Assembly: GCF_900177245.1 (NCBI RefSeq)
Contig: NZ_FXBM01000001.1
Location: 1,178,001 to 1,242,000 of the forward strand
Origin: Rathayibacter oskolensis
GTDB taxonomy: Bacteria; Actinomycetota; Actinomycetes; Actinomycetales; Microbacteriaceae
Reading direction: 5' to 3'
DNA length: 64,000 bases
Part shown: piece by piece, positions 39,209 through 47,310 of the stretch
How the letters are laid out: each line of letters opens with the position of its first letter
Position numbering within the stretch: the stretch's first letter is position 1
Made by a program: the position numbers and the translations under genes
The notes under the pieces: generated by a model
The model's database searches: none
The model's input: only the letters and a program-made list of their open reading frames with translations
What the model was told of the DNA's origin: nothing

Positions 39209-39236
39209 TTGGTCTGGGCGCAGACTTTGCTAAAGT
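39209..39236 (+). promoter_or_regulatory. tRNA-Asn promoter
   Basis: TTGGTC (39209-39214) and TAAAGT (39231-39236) are separated by 16 bases, about 36 bases before the mature 5' end of the tRNA. Confidence 0.7.
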
Positions 39237-39271
39237 AGTGGAGCGCTGTTCGCCTCCGGGTGGGCGGATGA

Positions 39272-39344
39272 TCCTCGATAGCTCAATTGGCAGAGCAATC
39301 GGCTGTTAACCGGTAGGTTCTTGGTTCGAGTCCAAGTCGGGGAG
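39272..39344 (+). tRNA. tRNA-Asn (GTT)
   Basis: A complete 73-base cloverleaf. The acceptor arm TCCTCGA pairs with TCGGGGA (one G-T pair), with discriminator G and no encoded CCA. The D-arm is GCTC/GAGC, and the anticodon loop CTGTTAA carries GTT at 39305-39307. The T-arm is CTTGG-TTCGAGT-CCAAG. It has its own promoter and terminator. Confidence 0.95.
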
Positions 39345-39348
39345 CGAA

Positions 39349-39383
39349 GGGCCTGGGACTCCACTCTCGGGCCCTTTTTCTTT
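39349..39383 (+). terminator. tRNA-Asn terminator
   Basis: GGGCC and GGGCCC arms separated by about 15 bases are followed by CTTTTTCTTT, starting five bases after the tRNA. The T-rich tail makes this the clearest intrinsic terminator in the window after that of rpsT. Confidence 0.75.
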
Positions 39384-39435
39384 GCCCGGATGCGGCCCGC
39401 GAGCCTGTCGTGCAGGCACCGGTCGAGGCGGGCAT

Positions 39436-39516
39436 CGACCACGTCGACACCGGACCAGTTCGACCCCGAACCACGTCGACCCTGAGCTACGTCGACCCTG
39501 AGCTACGTCGACACCG
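39436..39516. repeat. 16-bp tandem repeat, five copies
   Basis: Five units at an exact 16-base period, each containing TCGAC (four as GTCGAC, one as TTCGAC) at 39443, 39459, 39475, 39491 and 39507. The consensus is about GCTACGTCGACCCTGA. The array ends about 15 bases before the ATG of the methyltransferase gene, in its likely promoter or leader region. Confidence 0.8.
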
Positions 39517-39528
39517 AACGGAGACGCG

Positions 39529-40650
39529 ATGCGCGACGACGTCCTCGCACTCCTCCGCCGACGGCCCGATGTCGAGGGCGTGTCCCTGGTCGCGGTCGAC
39601 GCGACCGACCGCCTCCTGCTCGATCTGGTCGGCGAGCACCGCCCGGTCGGCGTCGTCGGCGACGCCTACGGCGCCCTCACCCTCGCTCTCGCGGCCGAGG
39701 GAGCGGCCGTCCGCGTCGTCCAGGACACGGTGACCGCCGAGCGCGCCCTCGAGTCCAACGCCGGAGCTGTCCGGGAGGCGGGCGTCGAGCTCGCGCCCTT
39801 CGAGCTCGTCGACTCCGTCGGAGAGGCGGCCCGGGTAGCGGGGGTGCTGCTGCTGCGCCTGCCTCGCTCGCTCGATGCTCTGGCGTCGATCGCGGCGGAG
39901 GCCGCCCTCGCCGCACCGGACGCCGTGCTCGTCGGCGCCGGCCGGATCAAGCACATGTCGCACAGCATGAACGACGTGCTGGGCGCCCGCTACGAGCGCG
40001 TGGACGTCAGCCTCGCCCGGCAGAAGTCCCGCGCCCTCCTCGCGAGTGCCGCCCGCGCCGATCAGCCCCCCGCACCGGAGGCGGAACGGCGAAGGCTCGA
40101 CGAACTCGATCTCGAGGTGGTGGCCGTCCCCGGCGTCTTCTCCGGCGCCCGTCTCGACCTCGGCACCCGGGCGCTCGTCGCGGCGCTCGACCTCGCGACG
40201 CTGCCGGGAGGCACCGCCGTCGACCTCGGCTGCGGAACCGGCGTCCTGGCCGCGCTCCTGGCCCGGGCGCGCCCCGACCTCGACGTCATCGCCACCGACT
40301 CCTCGCGGATCGCCGTCGAGTCGGCCCGCGCGACGGCCGCCGCGAACGGACTCGCCGATCGGGTGCGCGTCCTCCGCGACGACAACGCGTCCACGCTCGC
40401 CGACGGCTCGGTCGACGTCGTGCTGTGCAACCCGCCCTTCCACTCCGACGGAGCCGTCACCGACCTCGTCGCCCGCAGGATGATCCGCGCGGCCGGTCGC
40501 CTCCTTCGTCCGGGGGGACAGCTCGTCACCGTCTTCAACTCCCACCTCGCCCACCCGGCGGAGCTGCGCCGTTCCGTCGGACCGACGTCGGTCCTCGCGC
40601 GGGACCGCAAGTTCACCGTGACGCGGTCCACCCGCGTTCTCGGCCGCTGA
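39529..40650 (+). CDS. Class I SAM-dependent methyltransferase, RsmC/RlmG-like
   Basis: A 373-residue protein with the two-domain layout of RsmC/RlmG rRNA guanine-N2 methyltransferases. The N-terminal half is a degenerate methyltransferase-like domain, and the C-terminal half is a full MTS domain with motif I TAVDLGCGTGVLAALLA (about residues 225-242), the acidic VIATDSSRIAVESARATA and the N6/N2 catalytic motif LCNPPFHS (about 300-307). Its target is therefore probably a guanine in 16S or 23S rRNA. A GGAG site lies a few bases before the ATG. The upstream region is a 16-bp tandem array. Confidence 0.87.
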   Translation: MRDDVLALLRRRPDVEGVSLVAVDATDRLLLDLVGEHRPVGVVGDAYGALTLALAAEGAAVRVVQDTVTAERALESNAGAVREAGVELAPFELVDSVGEAARVAGVLLLRLPRSLDALASIAAEAALAAPDAVLVGAGRIKHMSHSMNDVLGARYERVDVSLARQKSRALLASAARADQPPAPEAERRRLDELDLEVVAVPGVFSGARLDLGTRALVAALDLATLPGGTAVDLGCGTGVLAALLARARPDLDVIATDSSRIAVESARATAAANGLADRVRVLRDDNASTLADGSVDVVLCNPPFHSDGAVTDLVARRMIRAAGRLLRPGGQLVTVFNSHLAHPAELRRSVGPTSVLARDRKFTVTRSTRVLGR

Positions 40651-40753
40651 CCGCAAGCCCCATCCGCCCGTCAGGCGCCGCCTGCCGGTCCCGAGTACCA
40701 TCGCTCTCCGGCGTCCCCAGCGCCGATCTCCCCGACTCACGAAGGAGGCCGTC

Positions 40754-41581
40754 GTGCTCGAAGTCGTCCTCGTCCTCGCGCTGATCGCCGCCGTGGCGGC
40801 CGTCGTGCTCTGGCGCCGCTCCCTCGCGGCCGAGCGTCGCGCCGTCGAGTCCGAGCGCGCCGCAGCGGCTCGCACCGCGCGGCTCGAGATGATCGTCGGC
40901 GAGCAGGAGGCGAGACTCCGGATCGTCGGCGAGCTCGAGCAGCTCGCCGTCCGCAGCGCCTCCCGGGTGGTCGAGGAGGCCGAGAGCATCCGACTGACCC
41001 TCGAGCGCGATCCCGGTGCCGCGTCCCGCTCTGTGACCCGTGCTGTGCGCGCGGCGGAGGCGTCGCTCGCCCAGCTGCGCCGCATCGCGACCGTCGCCGC
41101 GGTCGACCCGGGCGAGCTGCCCGTGACCGGAGGCGCCGAGCCGCTCATCGAGGAGGCTCGCGAGCGCGGTCTCGTGATCGCGGAGGAGACCTTCGGCGAG
41201 CCGTTCCCGCTCCAGGACGGAGCAGAGGTGGCCATCCTGCGCGTGCTCGAGTACGCCTTCGACTCCGCCCTGTCCGCCGGCGGCACCGGGACGCAGCTGC
41301 GGGTCAGCTCGCGCTGGACGACGACGGGCCTGCGGGTCGAGGTCGAGGACGACCGCGAGCGCCACGGAGGTGCCGAGACCGACGAGAACGCCGTCGACGC
41401 CGACCTCCGCGCGCTCACCGAGCGCATCGACAGCCCTGCGCTCGCCGAGCTGCGCGAGCGCGCCGCCCTGTTCGGAGGCGACATCGCCGAGAAGAGGACG
41501 CCCGGCATCGGCCGCGCGGTCACGGCCTCGTTCCCGGCGATCCGCCACCACAACGGCGTGCACGGCGTCGACCTGGCCTGA
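40754..41581 (+). CDS. Membrane-anchored protein resembling a degenerate histidine kinase
   Basis: A 275-residue protein with one N-terminal membrane helix (MLEVVLVLALIAAVAAVVLW), a charged coiled-coil region (about residues 22-100), and a C-terminal region whose EVAILRVLEYAFDSALSAGG and LRVEVEDDRE look like an HATPase N-box and following strand. Where DesK-type kinases have the phosphoacceptor His (ERxRIARELHD), this protein reads ELEQLAVRSASRVVEEAE, without His. It may be a catalytically dead kinase-like scaffold. GAAGGAGG lies about six bases before GTG 40754. No response regulator adjoins. Similarity is from pattern only. Confidence 0.6.
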   Translation: MLEVVLVLALIAAVAAVVLWRRSLAAERRAVESERAAAARTARLEMIVGEQEARLRIVGELEQLAVRSASRVVEEAESIRLTLERDPGAASRSVTRAVRAAEASLAQLRRIATVAAVDPGELPVTGGAEPLIEEARERGLVIAEETFGEPFPLQDGAEVAILRVLEYAFDSALSAGGTGTQLRVSSRWTTTGLRVEVEDDRERHGGAETDENAVDADLRALTERIDSPALAELRERAALFGGDIAEKRTPGIGRAVTASFPAIRHHNGVHGVDLA

Positions 41582-41613
41582 CGACCGGGCCGCTGAACCG
41601 TCGCTCGGAACCC

Positions 41614-41649
41614 GGTGGTCGAGTAGACGCGCAGCGGCGTGTCGAGACC
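41614..41649. repeat. REP-like element between convergent genes
   Basis: GGTGGTCGAGTAGACGC, a short spacer, then GCGTGTCGAGACC. The GGTCGAGTAG ... TCGAGACC pattern matches a dispersed palindromic element familiar from Microbacteriaceae genomes. Pairing of the arms here is imperfect. It occupies the 87-base gap between two convergent genes. Confidence 0.5.
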
Positions 41650-41668
41650 GCCGCAACCCGGCCGGCCC

Positions 41669-42235
41669 TCAGTCCTCCAGGTGCTCGATCCCGGGCGTCC
41701 ACGACACGCCGGCGACCCCCCACCCGCGCTTGCGGGTGATCTTCGCGACCGGCTTCTGGTAGTCGTGCTCCAGGCGGTCGATGTACAGGATCCCGTCGAG
41801 GTGGTCGAACTCGTGCTGGAAGACGCGGGCGAACCATCCCGACGCCTCGATCTCGAACGGCGTGCCGTCGAGGTCGACCGCGCGGAGGATCGCCCGTTCC
41901 GACCTCCGCAGCGGGAACCGCTCGCCGGGGAACGAGAGGCATCCCTCCGACTCCGTGTCCTCGTCGGCCTCGCCCAGCGGCGTCGGCGTGACGAACAGCT
42001 CCGGGTTGATGGCGACGCCGCGCCGGGGCGTGCCGTCGTCGTCGGCGTAGTCGTAGACGAAGAGCCGCAGCGGCACGCCGACCTGCGGCCCCGCGAGCCC
42101 GACTCCGGGAGCGGTGTCCATGGTCTCGAACATGTCCGCGACCAGGGTCCGGAGCGTCTCGCCGAAGTCGGTGACGGGCGAGGCGGGGGAGTGGAGGACG
42201 GGGTCGCCGGCGATGCGGATGGGGAGGACGGCCAT
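41669..42235 (-). CDS. def: Peptide deformylase
   Basis: Removes the N-formyl group from nascent proteins using a bound metal ion. The 188-residue protein has all three family motifs: GVGLAGPQVG, EGCLSFPG with the metal Cys, and HEFDHLDG with the two metal His and catalytic Glu. ATG 42235..42233 is preferred over an upstream start, as GGAG lies nine bases before it and a TACCCT box ends seven bases upstream. The protein is a little longer than the minimal family at the C-terminus (VAGVSWTPGIEHLED). It is divergent from the DMT-like gene. Confidence 0.95.
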   Translation of the reverse strand: MAVLPIRIAGDPVLHSPASPVTDFGETLRTLVADMFETMDTAPGVGLAGPQVGVPLRLFVYDYADDDGTPRRGVAINPELFVTPTPLGEADEDTESEGCLSFPGERFPLRRSERAILRAVDLDGTPFEIEASGWFARVFQHEFDHLDGILYIDRLEHDYQKPVAKITRKRGWGVAGVSWTPGIEHLED

Positions 42236-42351
42236 GGTCTCCAGGGTATCGCGGGGCTCCGCGCGGGCCGTCCGGACGCTCATCCGCTGGTCTTCGAGCG
42301 TCACCCGTGCGTCGGAGGACCCCCCGATCGAATCTGGGTAGGGTCGAGGCC

Positions 42352-43266
42352 ATGTCCTCCGACCTCGCCGAGCTGACCGAGCAGTTCACGCTCGATCCGG
42401 CGCAGTTCATCGGGATCCCGATCGCGCTCGTCGGCGCGGTGTTCCTCTCTCTGGGTGCGCAGTTCCAGCACCGCGGGGTCGTCAAGGTCGAGCGCTTCTC
42501 GAAGCGGTCCGGATCCTCCGGGCTCAGCGGCGGGCAGCTGTTCGCGCTGCTCTCGCGCCCCTCCTGGGTCGTGGGCACCCTGATGCTCGCGCTCGCGATC
42601 GTGTTCCAGCTCACGAGCCTCGGCTTCTCCCCGCTGATCGTCGTCCAGCCGCTCGGTGCCGTCGCGCTCGTGATCACCGCGGTCGTGAACGCGCGGGTCA
42701 GCAAGGTGCGCCTCAACAAGGCGTCGATCCGGGCGATCATGCTGTGCGTCGGAGGCGTCGGGACCTTCGTCCTCGTCGCCGCCTTCAACGCGGTCGACAG
42801 GTCGATCCAGACCTCGCAGCTCATCACCATCCTGGTGATCCTCGCCGTCGTGCTGGTCGTCCTCGGCGTGGCGTTCGGCGTCTTCCGCAAGCGCGCGCGG
42901 GCCATCTTCTACATCCTCGGCGCCGGAGTGGTCTACGGCTTCGTCGCGACCCTCGCGAAGGTCGTCCTCAACCGCATCAAGTTCGGCGAGTTCGATCCGC
43001 TGACCGTCGTGTGCATCGTCGCGCTGGTCGCCGGCACCGCACTCGGCGGCTACTTCGTGCAGAACGCCTACTCGTCCGGCCCGCCCGACCTCGTCGTCGC
43101 GGGCCTGACCGTCATCGACCCGCTCGTCGCCGTCGCCATCGGGATCATCGTGCTGGGGGAGGCGCAGTACGCGGCTCCCTGGGCGATCCCGCTCTTCATC
43201 CTGGCGGGCGTCGTCGCCATCTGGGGCGTCTTCCTGCTCGCCAAGCACCACCCGCAGGCGCACTGA
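42352..43266 (+). CDS. DMT superfamily (NIPA-like) transporter
   Basis: A 304-residue integral membrane protein with about nine to ten hydrophobic helices, for example FIGIPIALVGAVFLSLGAQF, WVVGTLMLALAIVFQLTSL and AGLTVIDPLVAVAIGIIVLG. The arrangement and motifs such as LIVVQPLGAVALVITAVVNA match the EamA/NIPA-like branch of drug/metabolite transporters, some of which move magnesium in eukaryotes. The substrate is unknown. A TAGGGT box ends seven bases before ATG 42352, again suggesting a leaderless transcript; upstream in-frame starts lack support. Confidence 0.87.
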   Translation: MSSDLAELTEQFTLDPAQFIGIPIALVGAVFLSLGAQFQHRGVVKVERFSKRSGSSGLSGGQLFALLSRPSWVVGTLMLALAIVFQLTSLGFSPLIVVQPLGAVALVITAVVNARVSKVRLNKASIRAIMLCVGGVGTFVLVAAFNAVDRSIQTSQLITILVILAVVLVVLGVAFGVFRKRARAIFYILGAGVVYGFVATLAKVVLNRIKFGEFDPLTVVCIVALVAGTALGGYFVQNAYSSGPPDLVVAGLTVIDPLVAVAIGIIVLGEAQYAAPWAIPLFILAGVVAIWGVFLLAKHHPQAH

Positions 43267-43420
43267 GACGCGGGGGCGCGGGACGCCTCCCGCCGCCAAT
43301 CCCTGATCCCGCCAACCCGCTCGGTACACTGGGCCCGCGCCGAGACGCCACGACACCGACCAGAAGCCGATCGCTCCTCTCTCCCTGTCAGGAGCGGCAC
43401 GACCCGTTAGGAATCACTCC

Positions 43421-44683
43421 GTGTCAGATCCCCGCGACGCGTCACGACCAGCGTCGCCGACGAGTGCCGATGCGAGACCTCTGACCGTCGTGATCGGCTG
43501 CGACACCTTCGCGCCGAACGTCAACGGAGCCGCCAAGTTCGCCGAGCGTCTCGCCGCGGGTCTGGTGCAGCGCGGCCACGAGGTCCACGTCGTCGCACCG
43601 TCTGCCGACGGCTGGAGCGGAACCCGCGTCGAGACCCACGAGGGCCAGCGGATGATCGTCCACCGCCTCTACAGCTGGCGCTGGTTCCCGCACGACTGGC
43701 TGCGCTTCGCGATGCCGTGGCGCATCCGTCAGAACAGCGCGCGGATCCTCGACGAGGTGAAGCCCGACGTCGTGCACTTCCAGTCGCACATGATCGTCGG
43801 CCGCGGTCTCAGCATCGAAGCGGCCGAGCGCGGCATCCGCATCATCGGGACCAACCACTTCATGCCCGAGAACCTGCTCGAGTTCACGCTCCTCCCGACG
43901 GCCGTCCAGGCGAAGGCGATCCAGATGGCCTGGCGCGCGGCTCGCCGCACGTTCGGTCGCGCCGAGGCGGTCACGACGCCCACCCGCAAGGCCGCCCAGT
44001 TCCTCGAGAAGTACACCGGCCTCCGCGGTGTCCAGGCGATCTCGTGCGGGATCGACGCCGACAACTACAACCCCGACTTCTCGGTGCGCGCCGGCAACAG
44101 CATCCTCTTCGTCGGTCGGGTGACCGGCGAGAAGCACATCGACGTCCTGCTGCGCGCGGTCTCCCTGCTCGACCCCTCGCTCGACGCGAAGGTCGAGATC
44201 GTCGGCGGAGGCGACCAGATGCGCAACCTGCAGCAGCTCGCGTCGACCCTCGGGATCGCCGACCGCGTGCACTTCACGGGCTACGTCTCCGACGCCGAGC
44301 TCAAGGAGGCGTACACGCGGGCCACCGTCTTCGCCATGCCGTCGATCGCCGAGCTGCAGAGCATCGCGACCATGGAGGCGATGGCCTCGGCCCTCCCCGT
44401 GGTCGCCGCCGACGCGATGGCGCTCCCGCACCTCGTCCACGAGGGCGAGAACGGCTACCTGTTCGCACCGGGAGACGCCCAGGCCCTGGCCGACCGGCTC
44501 ACCGACGTCCTCACGGCCGACGACGAGACCCTCGAATCGATGAAGCGCGCCTCCCTCCGGATCGTCGCCGCGCACGACATCAACCGCACGATCAGCACTT
44601 TCGAGAGCCTGTATCGTGGGGAGCCGGTGGCCGATCCGGCCGCCGACGCAGCGTCCGCTCCGGCCGGCCGATCCGCCTCCTGA
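43421..44683 (+). CDS. Glycosyltransferase family 4/1 (GT-B fold)
   Basis: A 420-residue GT-B glycosyltransferase. The N-terminal acceptor domain begins LTVVIGCDTFAPNVNGAAKFAERLAAGL. The C-terminal donor domain shows ILFVGRVTGEKHIDVLLRAV and the nucleotide-sugar motif IAELQSIATMEAMASALPVVA, with Glu/Gln in the EX7E-like region. The pattern resembles actinobacterial mannosyl or lipid-glycosyl transferases of GT4. A predicted cytoplasmic enzyme without membrane helices. GTG 43421 is the start. The acceptor cannot be identified. Confidence 0.9.
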   Translation: MSDPRDASRPASPTSADARPLTVVIGCDTFAPNVNGAAKFAERLAAGLVQRGHEVHVVAPSADGWSGTRVETHEGQRMIVHRLYSWRWFPHDWLRFAMPWRIRQNSARILDEVKPDVVHFQSHMIVGRGLSIEAAERGIRIIGTNHFMPENLLEFTLLPTAVQAKAIQMAWRAARRTFGRAEAVTTPTRKAAQFLEKYTGLRGVQAISCGIDADNYNPDFSVRAGNSILFVGRVTGEKHIDVLLRAVSLLDPSLDAKVEIVGGGDQMRNLQQLASTLGIADRVHFTGYVSDAELKEAYTRATVFAMPSIAELQSIATMEAMASALPVVAADAMALPHLVHEGENGYLFAPGDAQALADRLTDVLTADDETLESMKRASLRIVAAHDINRTISTFESLYRGEPVADPAADAASAPAGRSAS

Positions 44684-44708
44684 CGGATCCCGTCCCCGCG
44701 ATCGCCGC

Positions 44709-44782
44709 GGGGCGTTAGCTCAGCCGGTCAGAGCAGCGGACTCATAATCCGTCGGTCACGGGTTCAAGTCCCGTACGCCCTA
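44709..44782 (+). tRNA. tRNA with CAT anticodon (probably elongator tRNA-Met)
   Basis: A 74-base cloverleaf. The acceptor GGGGCGT pairs with ACGCCCT (one G-T pair at the end), the D-arm is GCTC/GAGC, the anticodon stem GCGGA/TCCGT carries loop CTCATAA (anticodon 44743-44745), the T-arm is ACGGG-TTCAAGT-CCCGT, and the discriminator is A. It is not the initiator, since the initiator's three G-C pairs before the anticodon loop are absent. A lysidine-modified tRNA-Ile2 cannot be excluded from sequence alone. Confidence 0.88.
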
Positions 44783-44955
44783 CACATCAGTCGAACCCCG
44801 GTGTGCCACGACGCAGCCGGCAGTGAGCGCTAGGCCGAACCCGGGTCGACCGCGTCGGCTTCGCCGCAGCGGTTCAGGTGTACCTATCCCGCAGAGCACC
44901 AGGGGTGTAGAAATCGTGCACAGGCGCAGTCGCGCGCCGCCACGACCACGCTGGG

Positions 44956-47310
44956 GTGACCATGGAGACGTTCTTCCGTACTCTCGTCGAGTCGAGCGGG
45001 CCGCCCGTCCACTTCGTGCCACTGGAGCTCCTCACCCGCTCGGACGACGCCGACGAGGTCGTCGCGGCGTTCGGCGCGCAGTCGACGGTCGTCGGTCGTC
45101 GGGAGAGCGGGATCCCGGGGCTGATCGTCCTCGACGTACCGGACGATGCGGTGGCGGCGCGTGGTGTTCTGCCGGAGCGGCTGCGAACCCTCGTCGCACT
45201 CAATCACGTCGCGGAGGCGCCCCGCACCACCATCGACGACGTGCTCGGTGTCAGCGTGATCGCGCACTCGCCGAGCGGGAGCAGGTGGCTGACCGAGGTC
45301 GAGACGGTGCGACTGCTCCTGGAGGCGTTCGAGTCGGGACGGAACGTGCTCTCGGTGCCGCTCAGGTTCTCGAGTCTCGAGGAGCCGATCGCCTTCCGCG
45401 TCCTCGGTGAGCTGCTCGACGATCCTCCGACCTCGGGGCCGGCGAGGTACATCGTGGCCCCGGCCGGAGACGGGGGCTGGCCCGCTGCGAGCCCGTGGTC
45501 GGTCGGCGCGTCCCTCTTCCGCGGGGATGACCTCTCCACCGTCCTCGTCGACGATGGCCCGCTCGATCCGGCCACGGCGGTCGCGGACGCCTACCAGCGC
45601 GAGATCTGGGCGGATCCCGACGGCGCGGTCCGGCGCCTCGCGGTGACCCGTCCGCCCCTGCTCGCCCGACCCCACGACGATGCTGCTCCGCCGCCGCAGA
45701 CCGCCGTCTTCCCTGTCGTGACGCTCCCCGAGACAAGCCTGCTCCCCGGCGAGGAGTTCCTCGTGACCGTCGGCCTCGCCGAGAACCGTCCCGACCAGCT
45801 CGCCGGCGGCTCGATCACCTACACCGGGCGGTCGATGGAGATCGACGTCGCCCTCGCCTACGACAGCGACTCCTTCGATCTCCGCGGACCCGCCGTCCGC
45901 ACGATGACGATGTCTCCCGATGATCGCTACCCGTCGATCGACTTCCCTCTGACGCCCCGGCACGACAACGGCAATCCGGCGGCAGCGGGGAGCCGTCCGC
46001 TGAACCGGAGCATCGCGGCCCACTTCCTCGTCGACCACCAGCTGAGGGCCATCGCGATCCGGGAGGTGACGATCGGGCGAGCCGGGATCCGGTCGCATCA
46101 GGTGCTGAGCACGTCGACCGGTGGCAGTCAGCCGATCGACCTCGAACCGCTGCTCGACGAGGACGCGCCCGATCTCCTCCTGACCGTGTATCTGGGCTCC
46201 TCGGAGGGAGCCCGGACCTACATGTGGGGCGCGTTCCCCCGCGACGAGTCGCTCGGTGCCCCCGTGGTGGCGTCGGCGGCGCTGACCTTCGACTTGACCG
46301 ACATCGCGTCTTTCGTCGCCGGCTTCCAGACCGACTCCGGTCAGCTGCGGGCGATCAGCGCGATGGAGGGACGGGGCAAGCTCATCGGCGACGCGATCCC
46401 CGCCGCGATCCGCCGGGCGATCCAGCGCATCGTGACAGACTCCGACCGCGCGCCGGACGACCGCCCCGCACCCAGCATCCTCGTCCTGACCGACGAGCCG
46501 AGCATCCCGTGGGAGCTCGCGGTCCTCCGCGGTGACGACCGCATCGGCGACCGGCGGCCCCGGTTCCTCGGCGCCCACGCCGCGATCGGCCGATGGCCGG
46601 TGCCCAGCTCGCAGCGTCGCAGACCGGTCGCCGTGAAGACCGTCTCCTTCACCGTCGGTGTGTCGACCCGGCTCGAAGCGGAGGGGTGGAGCGAGTACCG
46701 GCTCCTGGAGGGCGAGAAGGAGGTGGAGATCATGGCGACGAGATATCTCCCGTTCGAGCACGTGGATCCGATCGACGACGCGGTGACGAGGGCTCTCGAA
46801 GAACTGGACGCCGATGTCCTCCACTTCGCTCTGCACGGATCCGCGGAGGTGAGTGTCGAGGAGAGCGGCATCCTGATCGCGAGATCCGATCCGAACGTGC
46901 CGGGCGGGGTGCTCCCGTCGCCGCTCACCGCGAACTGGATCCGGGGACAGGAGTTCCGGTCCCACCCGTTCGTCTTCGTCAACGCCTGCCAGCTCGGCCG
47001 CACGTCGATGACACTCGGATCCGCCGACGGCATCGCTCCCGCGTTCATCTCGGCGGAGGCGTCGGGCGTGGTGGGCACTCTGTGGGACGTGACCGACTCG
47101 GTGGCGCGCGAGATCTCGACGACGTTCTACGAGCAGGCCGAGGAGGGACTGACGGCCGGCGAGATCCTCCGCCGTGTCCGCGCCCGCTACGTCGCCGACC
47201 CCGAGACCGGGGTCTCGCCCAGCGCGACGCTTCTGGCGTACGTCCTCTTCGGGCATCCGAATCTCCGACTGCGGCGATCCGCCTCCGACTCGGCGGGCGC
47301 ACGGCGATGA
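44956..47310 (+). CDS. CHAT domain-containing protein (caspase-like cysteine protease)
   Basis: A 784-residue protein whose C-terminal third is a CHAT domain, a caspase/separase-clan protease fold. The likely catalytic dyad is His627 in DVLHFALHGS and Cys678 in FVFVNACQLG, each at the end of a hydrophobic strand, and the end shows the family's SATLLAYVLFGHPNLRL. The upstream SIPWELAVL (about residues 515-523) is also usual before CHAT domains. The first 500 residues contain no TPR repeats; a beta-rich part (LLPGEEFLVTVGLAENRPD, about 262-280) and an unrecognised N-terminal domain may act as sensor. GTG 44956 or ATG 44962 could be the start. The stop overlaps the next gene (ATGA). Confidence 0.85.
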   Translation: MTMETFFRTLVESSGPPVHFVPLELLTRSDDADEVVAAFGAQSTVVGRRESGIPGLIVLDVPDDAVAARGVLPERLRTLVALNHVAEAPRTTIDDVLGVSVIAHSPSGSRWLTEVETVRLLLEAFESGRNVLSVPLRFSSLEEPIAFRVLGELLDDPPTSGPARYIVAPAGDGGWPAASPWSVGASLFRGDDLSTVLVDDGPLDPATAVADAYQREIWADPDGAVRRLAVTRPPLLARPHDDAAPPPQTAVFPVVTLPETSLLPGEEFLVTVGLAENRPDQLAGGSITYTGRSMEIDVALAYDSDSFDLRGPAVRTMTMSPDDRYPSIDFPLTPRHDNGNPAAAGSRPLNRSIAAHFLVDHQLRAIAIREVTIGRAGIRSHQVLSTSTGGSQPIDLEPLLDEDAPDLLLTVYLGSSEGARTYMWGAFPRDESLGAPVVASAALTFDLTDIASFVAGFQTDSGQLRAISAMEGRGKLIGDAIPAAIRRAIQRIVTDSDRAPDDRPAPSILVLTDEPSIPWELAVLRGDDRIGDRRPRFLGAHAAIGRWPVPSSQRRRPVAVKTVSFTVGVSTRLEAEGWSEYRLLEGEKEVEIMATRYLPFEHVDPIDDAVTRALEELDADVLHFALHGSAEVSVEESGILIARSDPNVPGGVLPSPLTANWIRGQEFRSHPFVFVNACQLGRTSMTLGSADGIAPAFISAEASGVVGTLWDVTDSVAREISTTFYEQAEEGLTAGEILRRVRARYVADPETGVSPSATLLAYVLFGHPNLRLRRSASDSAGARR

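Noticed and set aside
44783-44955. Attachment-site duplicate of the tRNA next to the CHAT cassette
   Set aside because: I looked for a repeat of the tRNA 3' end after the cassette and did not find one by eye.
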